64,000 bases of DNA from Candidatus Nitricoxidivorans perseverans. Lineage in GTDB: Bacteria; Pseudomonadota; Gammaproteobacteria; Burkholderiales; Rhodocyclaceae. Location: contig CP107246.1 in NCBI GenBank assembly GCA_030246985.1, positions 1,614,282-1,678,281 on the forward strand. The letters are read 5' to 3'. The translations under genes were made by a program, and so were the position numbers. Every line of letters begins with the position of its first letter. Positions within the stretch are counted from its first letter, which is position 1. Below the pieces are notes generated by a model, which worked only from the letters and a program-made list of their open reading frames with translations, made no database searches and was not told the origin of the DNA. This document shows positions 1 to 6,306 of the stretch, one piece after another.

Positions 1-36
1 ACCTAGAACCAGGACGCTTGCGTTTTGTGGGGAAGC

Positions 37-106
37 CCTTGTAGTAGAAGTCACCGGCGCTGCGCGGCTTTATCGCGCAGCGTCCGTGTGGACTGCCGGG
101 TTGGGG
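37..106 (-). repeat. attC recombination site 1
   Basis: Read on the minus strand, the site starts with the core CCCCAAC (plus 100-106), continues with CCGGC, has an internal imperfect stem around a GCTGCGC/GCGCAGC inverted repeat, and ends with CGGTGACTTCTAC. The outer R' core expected at about 37-43 is degenerate, unlike the other three sites. From 44 to 106 it differs from the attC at 2658-2720 at only two positions. It lies 3' of the GrlR-like cassette gene, as expected for a cassette in standard orientation. Confidence 0.8.
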
Positions 107-151
107 GTCGAACTACGGCAACTCGACACGACGCGCAGCCTTGATGGTGAT

Positions 152-451
152 TTAAAGCTGCGGATTCTCGACGACGCTCCCGGTGAGAACCATTTCCTTG
201 GCGTCAGCCTTTCCGGAAACCTTGAGGTTGAAGCTGGTAAGCGGCCCGAAGATGGACTGCATGCCGGAGAGGTTGTTGTACTTCGTGACGCGGATGTCGG
301 AGTAGACGACGCCGTTGTCGGTCTTGTAGTTCCCGACGTACATAAACGCGCTGTCGCCTCCGAGGACGCGTCCTGTCTCGAAGACCGCGACGCCCGCACC
401 AAAACTTCCAACATTTGAACCGAATTCAACTGACCAGAGGGCCTCAAGCAT
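152..451 (-). CDS. GrlR-like regulatory protein (integron cassette)
   Basis: This is a 99-aa protein with the pattern of the GrlR family of small beta-barrel regulators, first known as repressors of a type III secretion locus: an N-terminal LWSVEFGS, then GAGVAVFETGRVLGGDS and YVGNYK. Such proteins are common as lone genes in proteobacteria and in cassettes, where their role is unknown. A GAGG Shine-Dalgarno lies 6 nt before the ATG. The gene is flanked by attC1 downstream and attC2 upstream, so it is a complete single-gene cassette. Family membership is recognised from sequence pattern; a function in secretion is not implied, because no secretion genes are nearby. Confidence 0.75.
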   Translation of the reverse strand: MLEALWSVEFGSNVGSFGAGVAVFETGRVLGGDSAFMYVGNYKTDNGVVYSDIRVTKYNNLSGMQSIFGPLTSFNLKVSGKADAKEMVLTGSVVENPQL

Positions 452-595
452 GATTTACCTCAACAAGTGGATTGCATGGACTGCATGGAAATTGAGCGGA
501 AGGAAAAAGGAGGATTTCGGGCTGCTGTTCGAGTGGTACTGGTTCCTCTCTCGCTCGACGTGGAAAGCGGCTTGGCACGCGCTACGGCATAAGAC

Positions 596-664
596 CCCCA
601 ACGTCTGACATAACCGGCTGGCGCGGCTTTATCGCGCCAGTCCGTGTTGATGGATGGGTTGGGT
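596..664 (-). repeat. attC recombination site 2
   Basis: The two outer cores are GTTGGGT (658-664) and CCCCAAC (596-602), complementary to each other. Between them lie CCGGC/GCCGG-type inner arms and a GGCGCG...CGCGCC inverted repeat around CTTTAT. It sits 3 nt downstream of the yoeB stop codon and separates the toxin-antitoxin cassette from the GrlR-like cassette. Confidence 0.85.
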
Positions 665-667
665 CTC

Positions 668-934
668 TCATTCATAGTGCGTCCACATACGCAGGACGCG
701 AACCGTTTTCTCTTTGGTAAAAACTTCGTACACGATACGGTGCTGAATATTGATGCGGCGAGAGTATGCACCGGCAAGATCACCGACCAATTTTTCAAAG
801 GGAGGTGGATTTTGAAATGGGTCGTTGGCAAGAACCGCGAGCAGTTCTTGCGCTTTTGGTTTAAGGCCGCTTGCAGCAAGCTTCTTTGCATCTTTCATTG
901 CTTGCTTGGCATAAACAACTTCCCAACTTACCAC
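668..934 (-). CDS. yoeB: YoeB-family toxin (ribosome-dependent mRNA endonuclease)
   Basis: This is an 88-aa Txe/YoeB-family toxin of the RelE fold. These enzymes bind the ribosome and cleave mRNA at the A site. The C-terminal pattern is intact: RINIQHRIVYEV followed by VRVLRMWTHYE, supplying the catalytic-site arginine and the terminal His-Tyr pair typical of the family. Length matches the family norm (about 84-90 aa). The start overlaps the 3' end of the yefM antitoxin by 7 bp, giving antitoxin-first, translationally coupled order. The pair forms one integron cassette with attC2 3 nt beyond the stop. Toxin-antitoxin cassettes are known to stabilise large chromosomal arrays. Confidence 0.93.
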   Translation of the reverse strand: MVSWEVVYAKQAMKDAKKLAASGLKPKAQELLAVLANDPFQNPPPFEKLVGDLAGAYSRRINIQHRIVYEVFTKEKTVRVLRMWTHYE

Positions 935-1170
935 TTAAGTTCCTTCGAGCTTTTTGCAAGGGGTTCGGCCATACCAGCCTTGATGGACTCGCGCATGCCA
1001 GGTACGGCCAGTAAGTACAAGGTTTCTTGAATTGCGCTCCAATCTTCCGCAGAGAGAAGCACGGCGCTGCTGCGTTTTCCGGAAATGATGATTGGCTCAT
1101 GAGACTCTACTGTTTGATCAATGAGTCGGTACAGATTTGCACGGGCTTCGCTGGCGGTAAGTGTGTTCAT
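928..1170 (-). CDS. yefM: YefM-family antitoxin
   Basis: This is an 80-aa Phd/YefM antitoxin that would neutralise YoeB and repress the operon. The N-terminal DNA-binding Phd fold is recognisable: SEARANLYRLID, then HEPIIISGKRSSAVLLSAEDW. The C-terminal segment after about residue 55 would wrap the toxin. I chose the ATG at 1170 rather than an in-frame ATG five codons upstream, because AAGGAG lies 6 nt before it. A perfect palindrome at 1199-1214 sits 29 bp upstream and is a candidate autoregulatory operator. The gene forms one cassette with yoeB between attC3 and attC2. Confidence 0.92.
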   Translation of the reverse strand: MNTLTASEARANLYRLIDQTVESHEPIIISGKRSSAVLLSAEDWSAIQETLYLLAVPGMRESIKAGMAEPLAKSSKELKW

Positions 1171-1198
1171 TTCGTGCTCCTTCAAAGAAGCCTTGATG

Positions 1199-1214
1199 GT
1201 ACGCGTTCGCGTAC
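1199..1214. promoter_or_regulatory. Palindromic candidate operator of yefM-yoeB
   Basis: GTACGCG-TT-CGCGTAC is a perfect 7-2-7 inverted repeat located 29 bp upstream of the yefM start codon. YefM-YoeB complexes of other bacteria bind short palindromes with a GTAC-containing core in the same position. The match is in symmetry and location; binding is inferred. Confidence 0.5.
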
Positions 1215-1247
1215 GTTTGTCAAGTGACTATGCGAGCGCTACAAGAG

Positions 1248-1334
1248 ACCCAACGTAGAGCTAACCGGCGCTGCGCGGCTTTATCGCGCAGCGTCCAGCG
1301 ACCGAAGGGAGCGAGGTTGAGCGCCGGGTTGGGT
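1248..1334 (-). repeat. attC recombination site 3
   Basis: This is the best-preserved attC of the array. Outer cores ACCCAAC (1248-1254) and GTTGGGT (1328-1334) are perfectly complementary, with CCGGCGC/GCGCCGG inner arms and the same GCTGCGC...GCGCAGC central repeat as the other sites. On the minus strand it shows the usual asymmetry: the inner arm follows directly on one side, and a GGTTAGCTCTAC spacer on the other. At 87 bp it is the longest of the four. It begins 1 nt beyond the stop codon of the DUF1801 gene. Confidence 0.9.
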
Positions 1335-1335
1335 C

Positions 1336-1695
1336 TCACGGCGCAGAGGACGCCTTGAGCGCCAAAAGAAGATATTCACCGACATGCTTTTCCGCGATGT
1401 CCTGTGCAGACGAAAGCTTGATGTGGCGGCGTAACTTGCCTTCGCCCTCAAGCACTTTGAATTTGTCCGGGAGAGACGCGCCAGCACCAAACTCCAATGA
1501 AACGTGCTTTGCGTAAGAGAAGATGCCGCAAAAGGGTTTCTTGGCGGAGAACAAAATGCCGCCGTACTTCACTTCCTCGGTGATGGAAGAATCCAAACCA
1601 AGGATGATTTTCCTCAGGGCTTGCACAAGCTCGAAGCGCTCAGGATCGAGATGGCGTATGTCATCAAGTAGTTTTGAGATGCGGTCGGTGGGCAT
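1336..1695 (-). CDS. DUF1801 (YdhG-like) domain protein, integron cassette
   Basis: This is a 119-aa protein of the DUF1801 family: helical N-terminus RISKLLDDIRHLDPERFELVQALRKII, then EEVKYGGILFSA and FCGIFSYAKHVSLEFGAGASL, ending in a helix. Some relatives have been called iron chaperones, but no general function is established. The open frame extends to a TTG at 1731, but those extra codons are made by the terminal repeat of the ISL3 element. I therefore start at the ATG at 1695, which lies 22 bp from the insertion edge. The insertion has replaced the native upstream region, including any attC-proximal promoter. Confidence 0.78.
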   Translation of the reverse strand: MPTDRISKLLDDIRHLDPERFELVQALRKIILGLDSSITEEVKYGGILFSAKKPFCGIFSYAKHVSLEFGAGASLPDKFKVLEGEGKLRRHIKLSSAQDIAEKHVGEYLLLALKASSAP

Positions 1696-1717
1696 GGCAT
1701 CAGGACTTGTAGTATTG

Positions 1718-2230
1718 GGCTCTTCCGGCAAATCCTACGGTAAATGAGATGACCGACATCCCTGAGATGGTGTATCCACGCGGGTTTTCCAGGACTCGGG
1801 TAGGTACAACATTATGGGAGCGGTCATCCCGGCGAAGATTTTGGGGCTTGAGGGGCAAGTGATCAAGAGCGTTGTATTCGATGAAGAGGGCGGTCGGGTG
1901 CGGGTCATCTGCAACCGTGACCGGCGCCGGCGGCCGGTGGATAGCCGCACGGGGCGGCGTGGGCAGGTCAATCGTCTGCTGCGGCGGACGGTGCGAGACG
2001 TACCCATCGGCGGCTGGCCCTGCGAAGTCGAGATCGAGTACGCCGAGACCTTTCTGTCGCCCGGCCACGTGCGCGTGGAGCAACTGCCGTTTGTCTGCCC
2101 CAAGGCGCGGGTGACGAAACGCTTGGCGCGGCTGATCGCCGGCTTGGCCCGGCACATGCCGATCTCGGCGGTGGCGCGCCATTTCGGCCTGTCCTGGGAT
2201 TCGGTGAAAGCCATCGAATGCGCACACCTG
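1718..2230 (+). mobile_element. Truncated ISL3-family insertion sequence
   Basis: The left end GGCTCTTCCGGCAAAT (from 1718) has the GGCTCTTCCG-type terminal repeat of ISL3 elements. It is followed about 95 bp later by a transposase start. No inverted copy of this end is visible before 2365, and transposase similarity stops near 2225, so the right half has been lost. The element lies between the DUF1801 gene and the 83-aa CxxC gene and has removed the attC expected 3' of the latter. The exact right boundary is uncertain. Confidence 0.65.
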
Positions 2231-2362
2231 GCGGAGACGATTCCAATTCCGCAGCCGCAAACCCTTGCCGGTAGCGATCAATGCGATGGACATAGACCGC
2301 CCAGGTTGCCAAATATCCACAGTGTTTTTCTAGCTATCCGCTTCTGGGCTGTGCTTTCTTAG
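1814..2362 (+). pseudogene. ISL3 transposase, N-terminal fragment
   Basis: The first about 140 codons match the N-terminus of ISL3 transposases. A zinc-ribbon-like region (VIKSVVFDEEGGRVRVICNRD, residues 15-35) is followed by a helix-turn-helix segment (ARHMPISAVARHFGLSWDSVK). The catalytic DDE domain is absent: after about residue 140 the frame runs into unrelated sequence and stops at 182 aa, against about 400 or more in intact members. One or more of the zinc-ribbon cysteines also appear to be missing. The protein cannot transpose. Confidence 0.7.
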
Positions 2363-2364
2363 GA

Positions 2365-2616
2365 TCACGGATCAGTGGGAGGCGTGAGCCCATGCTCTGA
2401 TTGAAGATACAAGATCGTTGCCCTTAACGAATCCTCAATCGCTCTCATGCAAGAAGCGCAAAAGACCACTTTTCCGTAACCGGGATGAGGGGGTTCGCAC
2501 TCGCGAACGGATTGGTTTGGTAGATAGATTCTGCCTCCAGTGCGGGCCAGCAGAACTGAATAATTGCCGGCTTTGCCGCACGAATAGCATTTTTCCTTTA
2601 GCTTGGGATATCCCAT
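2365..2616 (-). CDS. Small CxxC zinc-ribbon-like protein (cassette gene)
   Basis: This is an 83-aa protein of unknown function. Two CxxC knuckles (CYSCGKAG at residues 10-17 and CASCMRAI at about residues 53-60) suggest a single zinc site. AAGGA lies 7 nt before the ATG, and codon use is AT-richer than the chromosome, like the other cassettes. It starts about 35 bp after attC4 on the minus strand, as a second cassette gene should. Its own 3' attC is missing because the ISL3 remnant begins just beyond its stop. I do not recognise a family. Confidence 0.6.
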   Translation of the reverse strand: MGYPKLKEKCYSCGKAGNYSVLLARTGGRIYLPNQSVRECEPPHPGYGKVVFCASCMRAIEDSLRATILYLQSEHGLTPPTDP

Positions 2617-2650
2617 TGTCTATTTCCTTTGCGAGTGAGTTGATATTGAG

Positions 2651-2720
2651 CGCTAACGTAGAAGTCACCGGCGCTGCGCAGCTTTATCGCGCAGCGTCCG
2701 CGTGGACTGCCGGGTTGGGG
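2651..2720 (-). repeat. attC recombination site 4
   Basis: Cores GTTGGGG (2714-2720) and CGCTAAC (2651-2657) flank inner CCGGC arms and a GCTGCGC/GCGCAGC repeat around a CTTTAT loop. It is nearly identical to attC1 although about 2.6 kb away. It lies 27 bp beyond the stop of the 178-aa gene. Confidence 0.87.
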
Positions 2721-2747
2721 ATCGTAGCCATGACAATGCAGGATGTC

Positions 2748-3284
2748 TCATTCATGGCGCTGCGCTTTTCGGACCAGAAGAAACTGTTCCATGAATTTGC
2801 GCTTAGAAACGATTGGCAGGCTAGTAAAATCTTCAATCTTGAAGCGTTTGCAAAATTCTTTTGCGACCAAGTTAGGATTCTTGAGACCGTAAAACAGAAT
2901 GAAGGCGGTAGTTGCTTCTGTGTGACGCTGACCGAATCGCTCAAGCCCAATGATGGTGAACAAGATGAATAGGTCAGTAATTGCTGGGGTCAATTCAACT
3001 GTCCCGTCCGGGTCTGGGTCTTTATCTGCATGCTTAAAGAAACGCATCGCTCTGCGCATTTCTCCAAGATACTCTTTACGGTACTCATCCTTGATTACAC
3101 TTGAGTCAAGAAGAAGTTCGTCGCCCTTCGACTTTCCATTAATGTCATGGACTATTTGGTGCGCGGCACAGGCCAGTGTATGCACTGATACGGAATCCGC
3201 ATCAGCAAACCAAAGAGTAATGGCTGTGTGCAATTGACGTTTGGCGGCTTCAAGTTTCTTGACAGTGACCACTTCAAGCGACAT
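2748..3284 (-). CDS. Conserved hypothetical protein, 178 aa (cassette gene)
   Basis: A soluble, helix-rich 178-aa protein starts with the ATG at 3284, behind GGGAG at 5 nt. The opening pattern VKKLEAAKRQLHTAITLWFADADSVSVHTLACAAHQIVHDIN and a following FFKHADKDPDPDGTVELTPA resemble a group of hypothetical proteins that I have seen repeatedly in environmental proteobacteria, but no biochemical role is known to me. It carries attC4 27 bp after its stop. Only 47 bp separate it from the lipoprotein gene, with no recognisable attC between them, so both may lie in a single cassette or an attC has decayed. Confidence 0.7.
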   Translation of the reverse strand: MSLEVVTVKKLEAAKRQLHTAITLWFADADSVSVHTLACAAHQIVHDINGKSKGDELLLDSSVIKDEYRKEYLGEMRRAMRFFKHADKDPDPDGTVELTPAITDLFILFTIIGLERFGQRHTEATTAFILFYGLKNPNLVAKEFCKRFKIEDFTSLPIVSKRKFMEQFLLVRKAQRHE

Positions 3285-3331
3285 CGAGACTCCCTGCGTC
3301 CGGTGAAAAGAAGGATTGAGTCAGGTAACGC

Positions 3332-4117
3332 CTACCGTTTGTTTACTTGGAGTATCAACTTCAACGGCCGACCATCACGATTCAGAACAACTTCTACGGT
3401 TTCACCTGACAGTGCTTTAAGTAGCTCTTGGTAATGTTCAATAGATCGCACTGATTCGCCGCCAAAGGAAACAAGAACATCTCCTGGCAGTACATTGGCT
3501 TCAAAGGCAGGACTACCTTCTACAACAATATCAACTCGAACACCGGAATTGCTTTGGAGCATTCTCTTGGTTTCATCGTTCAATGGTTCTGCGATAAATC
3601 CAATTTTTGGTTTTACTTTCACAAAGTAGATCGCGTTGAAGTCTGAGCGATTGACGGTGTACGGAATATATGTGGTCTGAGTACCGTAAGTTGTTGTTGT
3701 GCTGCTTCCATAAGCGGTAACACTACCTCCACTTCCATAGGCGGTAGCGGAGCCGGATGAATACGATGTAGTGGTATCTGGAAGCGTTAGTGGAATCGCG
3801 CCTGAGACCGCGTGAGTGAATTTGGATGAAACAAGAACCAAATGCGCCCCAATCTTTGATGCCTGTTCGCGCAATTGCGCTTCCGTCACGGTATTTGCAC
3901 CAGCATTGAAAGAGGAATCCCCGACTGGCATGTACCCCTTCTGCATCAAGGCTTTTCTATCCCGCCCGAAATCGCTAGTGCTGTATATCTTCACTTCTTC
4001 GGTAGTTGCTATGTAACCAGGCCGTACCCGAGCATCGGGTATCCCTCTGTAGAACTGTGAGTATGGATTGGCGCAGGCGGCAAGCAGTAGTGATAGAAAT
4101 AATATAGAGGCTTTCAT
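3332..4117 (-). CDS. PDZ-domain lipoprotein, first gene of the cassette array
   Basis: This is a 261-aa predicted lipoprotein. The signal peptide ends in a lipobox (LLAAC, Cys15), so it would be lipidated and anchored facing the periplasm. A Ser/Thr/Gly/Tyr low-complexity stretch spans about residues 115-152. A C-terminal PDZ domain (about 180-258) contains the carboxylate-loop-like segment EGSPAFEANVLPGDVLVSFGG. No protease domain is present, so it probably binds peptides or partners. I chose the ATG at 4117 (GGAG 8 nt upstream) over an upstream ATG at 4213, because only that start exposes the signal peptide. It is the gene closest to attI, where cassette promoters act most strongly. Confidence 0.8.
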   Translation of the reverse strand: MKASILFLSLLLAACANPYSQFYRGIPDARVRPGYIATTEEVKIYSTSDFGRDRKALMQKGYMPVGDSSFNAGANTVTEAQLREQASKIGAHLVLVSSKFTHAVSGAIPLTLPDTTTSYSSGSATAYGSGGSVTAYGSSTTTTYGTQTTYIPYTVNRSDFNAIYFVKVKPKIGFIAEPLNDETKRMLQSNSGVRVDIVVEGSPAFEANVLPGDVLVSFGGESVRSIEHYQELLKALSGETVEVVLNRDGRPLKLILQVNKR

Positions 4118-4269
4118 CTTATGTTCTCCAAAATACTCACTGGATGAGTAGATCCCCAACGATCTAAGTGTGGCGCCTAATTGATGGGAAATAATCCGCT
4201 CTATAGGCAACATAAAAATAGAGTATCATGTTAGTTCAATGGCTTGTCTCATTTTAGTGAGGCTCGAGA
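4118..4269. other. Region between integrase and first cassette (attI region)
   Basis: This 152-bp AT-rich divergent gap contains the attI-like core at 4154-4160 and should hold the cassette promoter and the integrase promoter. On the minus strand TTGAAC with TTTTAT about 17 bp further is a weak promoter candidate, and a TATAGA lies beyond it. I see no LexA-box-like CTG-N10-CAG, so SOS control of the integrase remnant is not supported. Confidence 0.4.
4154..4160 (-). other. attI-like recombination core
   Basis: On the minus strand the sequence reads CGTTGGGGATC, containing the same GTTGGGG core found in attC1 and attC4. It is a single core without the paired hairpin arms, 37 bp upstream of the first cassette gene and 110 bp from the intI start. 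That is where an attI site belongs. Assigned from position and core only. Confidence 0.55.
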
Positions 4270-4479
4270 ATGGCGGCGATACGGGGTGTTTCTCCGGTGG
4301 ATGCCCGCACGGCGCCCAGGTTGCTGGACCGCGTGCGGGACAAGATTCGTCTCAAGCACTACAGTTTGCGGACGGAGCAGGCGTATCTGGACTGGATTAA
4401 ACGATTTATTCTGCACCATGGCAAGCGCCATCCCGCCGATATGGGCGCGGCCGAGGTCGAGGCGTTCCTGACCCGGTGA
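4270..4479 (+). pseudogene. intI: Integron integrase IntI, truncated N-terminus
   Basis: The 69 codons encode the N-terminal core-binding domain of an integron integrase: LLDRVRDKIRLKHYSLRTEQ, then YLDWIKRFILHHGKRHP and MGAAEVEAFLT. These are diagnostic of IntI within the tyrosine recombinases. Full-length IntI is about 320-340 aa. The catalytic RHRRY residues and the IntI-specific additional helix are all missing. The reading frame stops at a TGA (4477-4479) that is part of the rsmB start. The remnant still has an ATG and could still be translated as a leader peptide ahead of rsmB. Confidence 0.9.
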
Positions 4480-5750
4480 CGCGGCTTCCCTCCGATTCCC
4501 TCGCCTTCGCGCTGCTCGCGGCTTCGCGCGCGGTGGCGGCGGTGATCGGCGGGCGCACGCCGGAGTCGGCGCTCGCGCGCGTCGAGCTCGCCGCGCGGCC
4601 CGCGGCGATGGACCTCGCCTACACCACGCTGCGCGACTTCGGGCGCGGCGACTTCCTGCTCGGCCGGCTGGTCGAGCGGCCGCCTGGGTCGCCGGAGGTC
4701 CGCGCGCTGCTGCTGGTCGCGCTCGCGCGGCTGGAGCGCCGCCCGGAGGATGCCCACACCATCGTCGATCAGGCGGTGCGCGCGGCGGGCCGGCTCGAGG
4801 GCGGCCGCTACCGGGGCTTCGCCAATGCGGTGCTGCGAAACTTCCTGCGCCGGCGCGACGCTCTGCTGGCGGCGGCGGATGCCGACGATGTGGCGAACCT
4901 GCGCCATCCGCGATGGTGGCTCGACCGGCTGCGCGCGCAATACCCGGCGGACTGGCGCGGGATCGCCCTGGCCGGCAACATGCGCCCGCCGATGGCGCTC
5001 CGCGTGAACCCGCGCCGCGCGGACATCGAGGGCTGCCTCGCCGAACTCGCCGCGGCGGGCATCGCGGCGCGCGCGCTCGATGGCGCCGCGATCCTGCTGG
5101 AGAGGCCCATTCCGGTCGACCGGCTGCCGGGCTTCGCGGAAGGCCGCGTGTCGGTGCAGGACCAGGGCGCGCAGCGCGCGGCGGCGCTGCTCGACGCGAA
5201 GGACGGCATGCGCGTGCTGGATGCCTGCGCCGCGCCGGGCGGCAAGACGGCGCACATCCTGGAGCGTGCGGACGCGGAACTGCTTGCGCTGGAGGCGGAT
5301 GCGGACCGGGCCGGGCGTATCCACGAAAACCTCGCGCGACTGGGCCTTTCGGCGCAGGTGAGGGTGGCCGACTGCCGGAATCTGGCCGCGTGGTGGGACG
5401 GCCGGCCGTTCGATCGGATACTGGCCGACGCGCCCTGTTCCGCCTCCGGGGTGGCGCGCCGGCACCCGGACATCAAGTGGTTGCGCCGTCCGGGGGACAT
5501 CGCCGGCTTCGCCCGCGTCCAGGCCGAAATTCTCGACGCCCTGTGGCAGACCCTGGCACCGGGTGGCAGAATGCTGTATGCAACCTGTTCGCTGTTTGCC
5601 GGGGAAAACGGAGATCGGATCGCCGGTTTCATGGCGCGTCACGCGGATGCCGGGCGTGCGCCGACAGGGGGAGAGAACAACGAGTGGCAGCTGACGCCCG
5701 ACGCCGAACATGACGGTTTTTATTACGCGCTGCTGGAGAAGCGCCCTTAG
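4476..5750 (+). CDS. rsmB: 16S rRNA m5C967 methyltransferase RsmB
   Basis: This 424-aa protein methylates C967 of 16S rRNA. The N-terminal NusB-like helical domain (about 8-140) precedes a SAM-dependent methyltransferase domain with motif DACAAPGGKT (249-258). Both cysteines of the RsmB/Nop2 mechanism are present, in DAPCSASG (Cys321) and ATCSLF (Cys371). The length is normal. The GTG start overlaps the stop of the truncated intI (GTGA), and there is no strong Shine-Dalgarno, so translation may depend on coupling to the intI remnant. In many proteobacteria rsmB follows fmt; here fmt is 17 kb away. It begins the rsmB-DUF4390-ntrYX-trkAH run. Confidence 0.95.
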   Translation: MTRLPSDSLAFALLAASRAVAAVIGGRTPESALARVELAARPAAMDLAYTTLRDFGRGDFLLGRLVERPPGSPEVRALLLVALARLERRPEDAHTIVDQAVRAAGRLEGGRYRGFANAVLRNFLRRRDALLAAADADDVANLRHPRWWLDRLRAQYPADWRGIALAGNMRPPMALRVNPRRADIEGCLAELAAAGIAARALDGAAILLERPIPVDRLPGFAEGRVSVQDQGAQRAAALLDAKDGMRVLDACAAPGGKTAHILERADAELLALEADADRAGRIHENLARLGLSAQVRVADCRNLAAWWDGRPFDRILADAPCSASGVARRHPDIKWLRRPGDIAGFARVQAEILDALWQTLAPGGRMLYATCSLFAGENGDRIAGFMARHADAGRAPTGGENNEWQLTPDAEHDGFYYALLEKRP

Positions 5751-6306
5751 GCTTGCGCTCGCGCTCACCCTGGGGCTGTCGGCGCTATCCGGCCCGGCCC
5801 ATGCCGGCGGCATCGAGCCGGTGCGGGCGCAGCTTTCGCCCTCGGACGACGAGCTGGTCCTCTCCGCCGAATTCGCGCTGAACCTCGGGCCACGCCTGGA
5901 AGAAGCCGTCTCCCGCGGCGTGCCGCTCCACTTCAAGCTGGAATTCACCCTCGGCCATCCCCGCTGGTACTGGATCGAGGAGCATCTGGCCAGCCGCACG
6001 ATCGAGTACCGCCTCACCTACAACGTCCTGATGCGCCAGTACCGCCTGTCGACGGGAGGGCTGCACCAGAGCTTCCCGTCGCTCTCCGAGGCGCTGCGCG
6101 TGCTTTCGCGCGTGGGCGCCCTGCCCGTCGCGCCGATATCGGCGCTCAAGCCGGGCGAGTCCTACGCCGCCGCGCTGCGCCTGTCGCTGGACCGCAGCCA
6201 GCTACCCAAGCCCTTCCAGGTCGATGCGCTCGCCGACAAGGACTGGCAGGTGGGTGCCAAGGCGCTGCGCTGGCAGTTTGTCGCGCCGGGGACGGAAACG
6301 AAATGA
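5710..6306 (+). CDS. DUF4390 exported protein
   Basis: This 198-aa protein has an N-terminal signal peptide (about residues 1-32, cleavage near AHAGG) and a DUF4390 body (SADDELVLSAEF-like start, then FKLEFTLGHPRWYWIEEHL and YRLTYNVLMRQYRL). Its function is not known. Proteins of this family are nearly always encoded between rsmB and ntrY in betaproteobacteria, so a role tied to the NtrY sensor or the envelope is plausible but unproven. The start lies inside the rsmB 3' end (41 bp overlap) and its stop overlaps the ntrY start, so expression is coupled. Confidence 0.88.
   Translation: MTVFITRCWRSALRLALALTLGLSALSGPAHAGGIEPVRAQLSPSDDELVLSAEFALNLGPRLEEAVSRGVPLHFKLEFTLGHPRWYWIEEHLASRTIEYRLTYNVLMRQYRLSTGGLHQSFPSLSEALRVLSRVGALPVAPISALKPGESYAAALRLSLDRSQLPKPFQVDALADKDWQVGAKALRWQFVAPGTETK

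Larger units (their letters stand above)
1..4479. mobile_element. Remnant chromosomal integron (cassette array plus truncated integrase)
   Basis: The segment has the layout of an integron. A divergent intI start (plus strand) and an attI-like core lie at the right end, followed by minus-strand cassettes with attC sites at 37-106, 596-664, 1248-1334 and 2651-2720. The cassette genes are small, AT-richer than the flanking chromosome and unrelated in function. The integrase is cut after 69 codons, so the array should be immobile unless an integrase acts in trans. The array continues past the left window edge. An ISL3-family remnant interrupts it at about 1718-2230. The attC sites are seen directly; the assignment as a former functional integron is inference from the layout. 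Confidence 0.88.

Noticed and set aside
4118-4269. LexA box controlling the integrase
   Set aside because: No CTG-N10-CAG-type palindrome is present in the divergent region.
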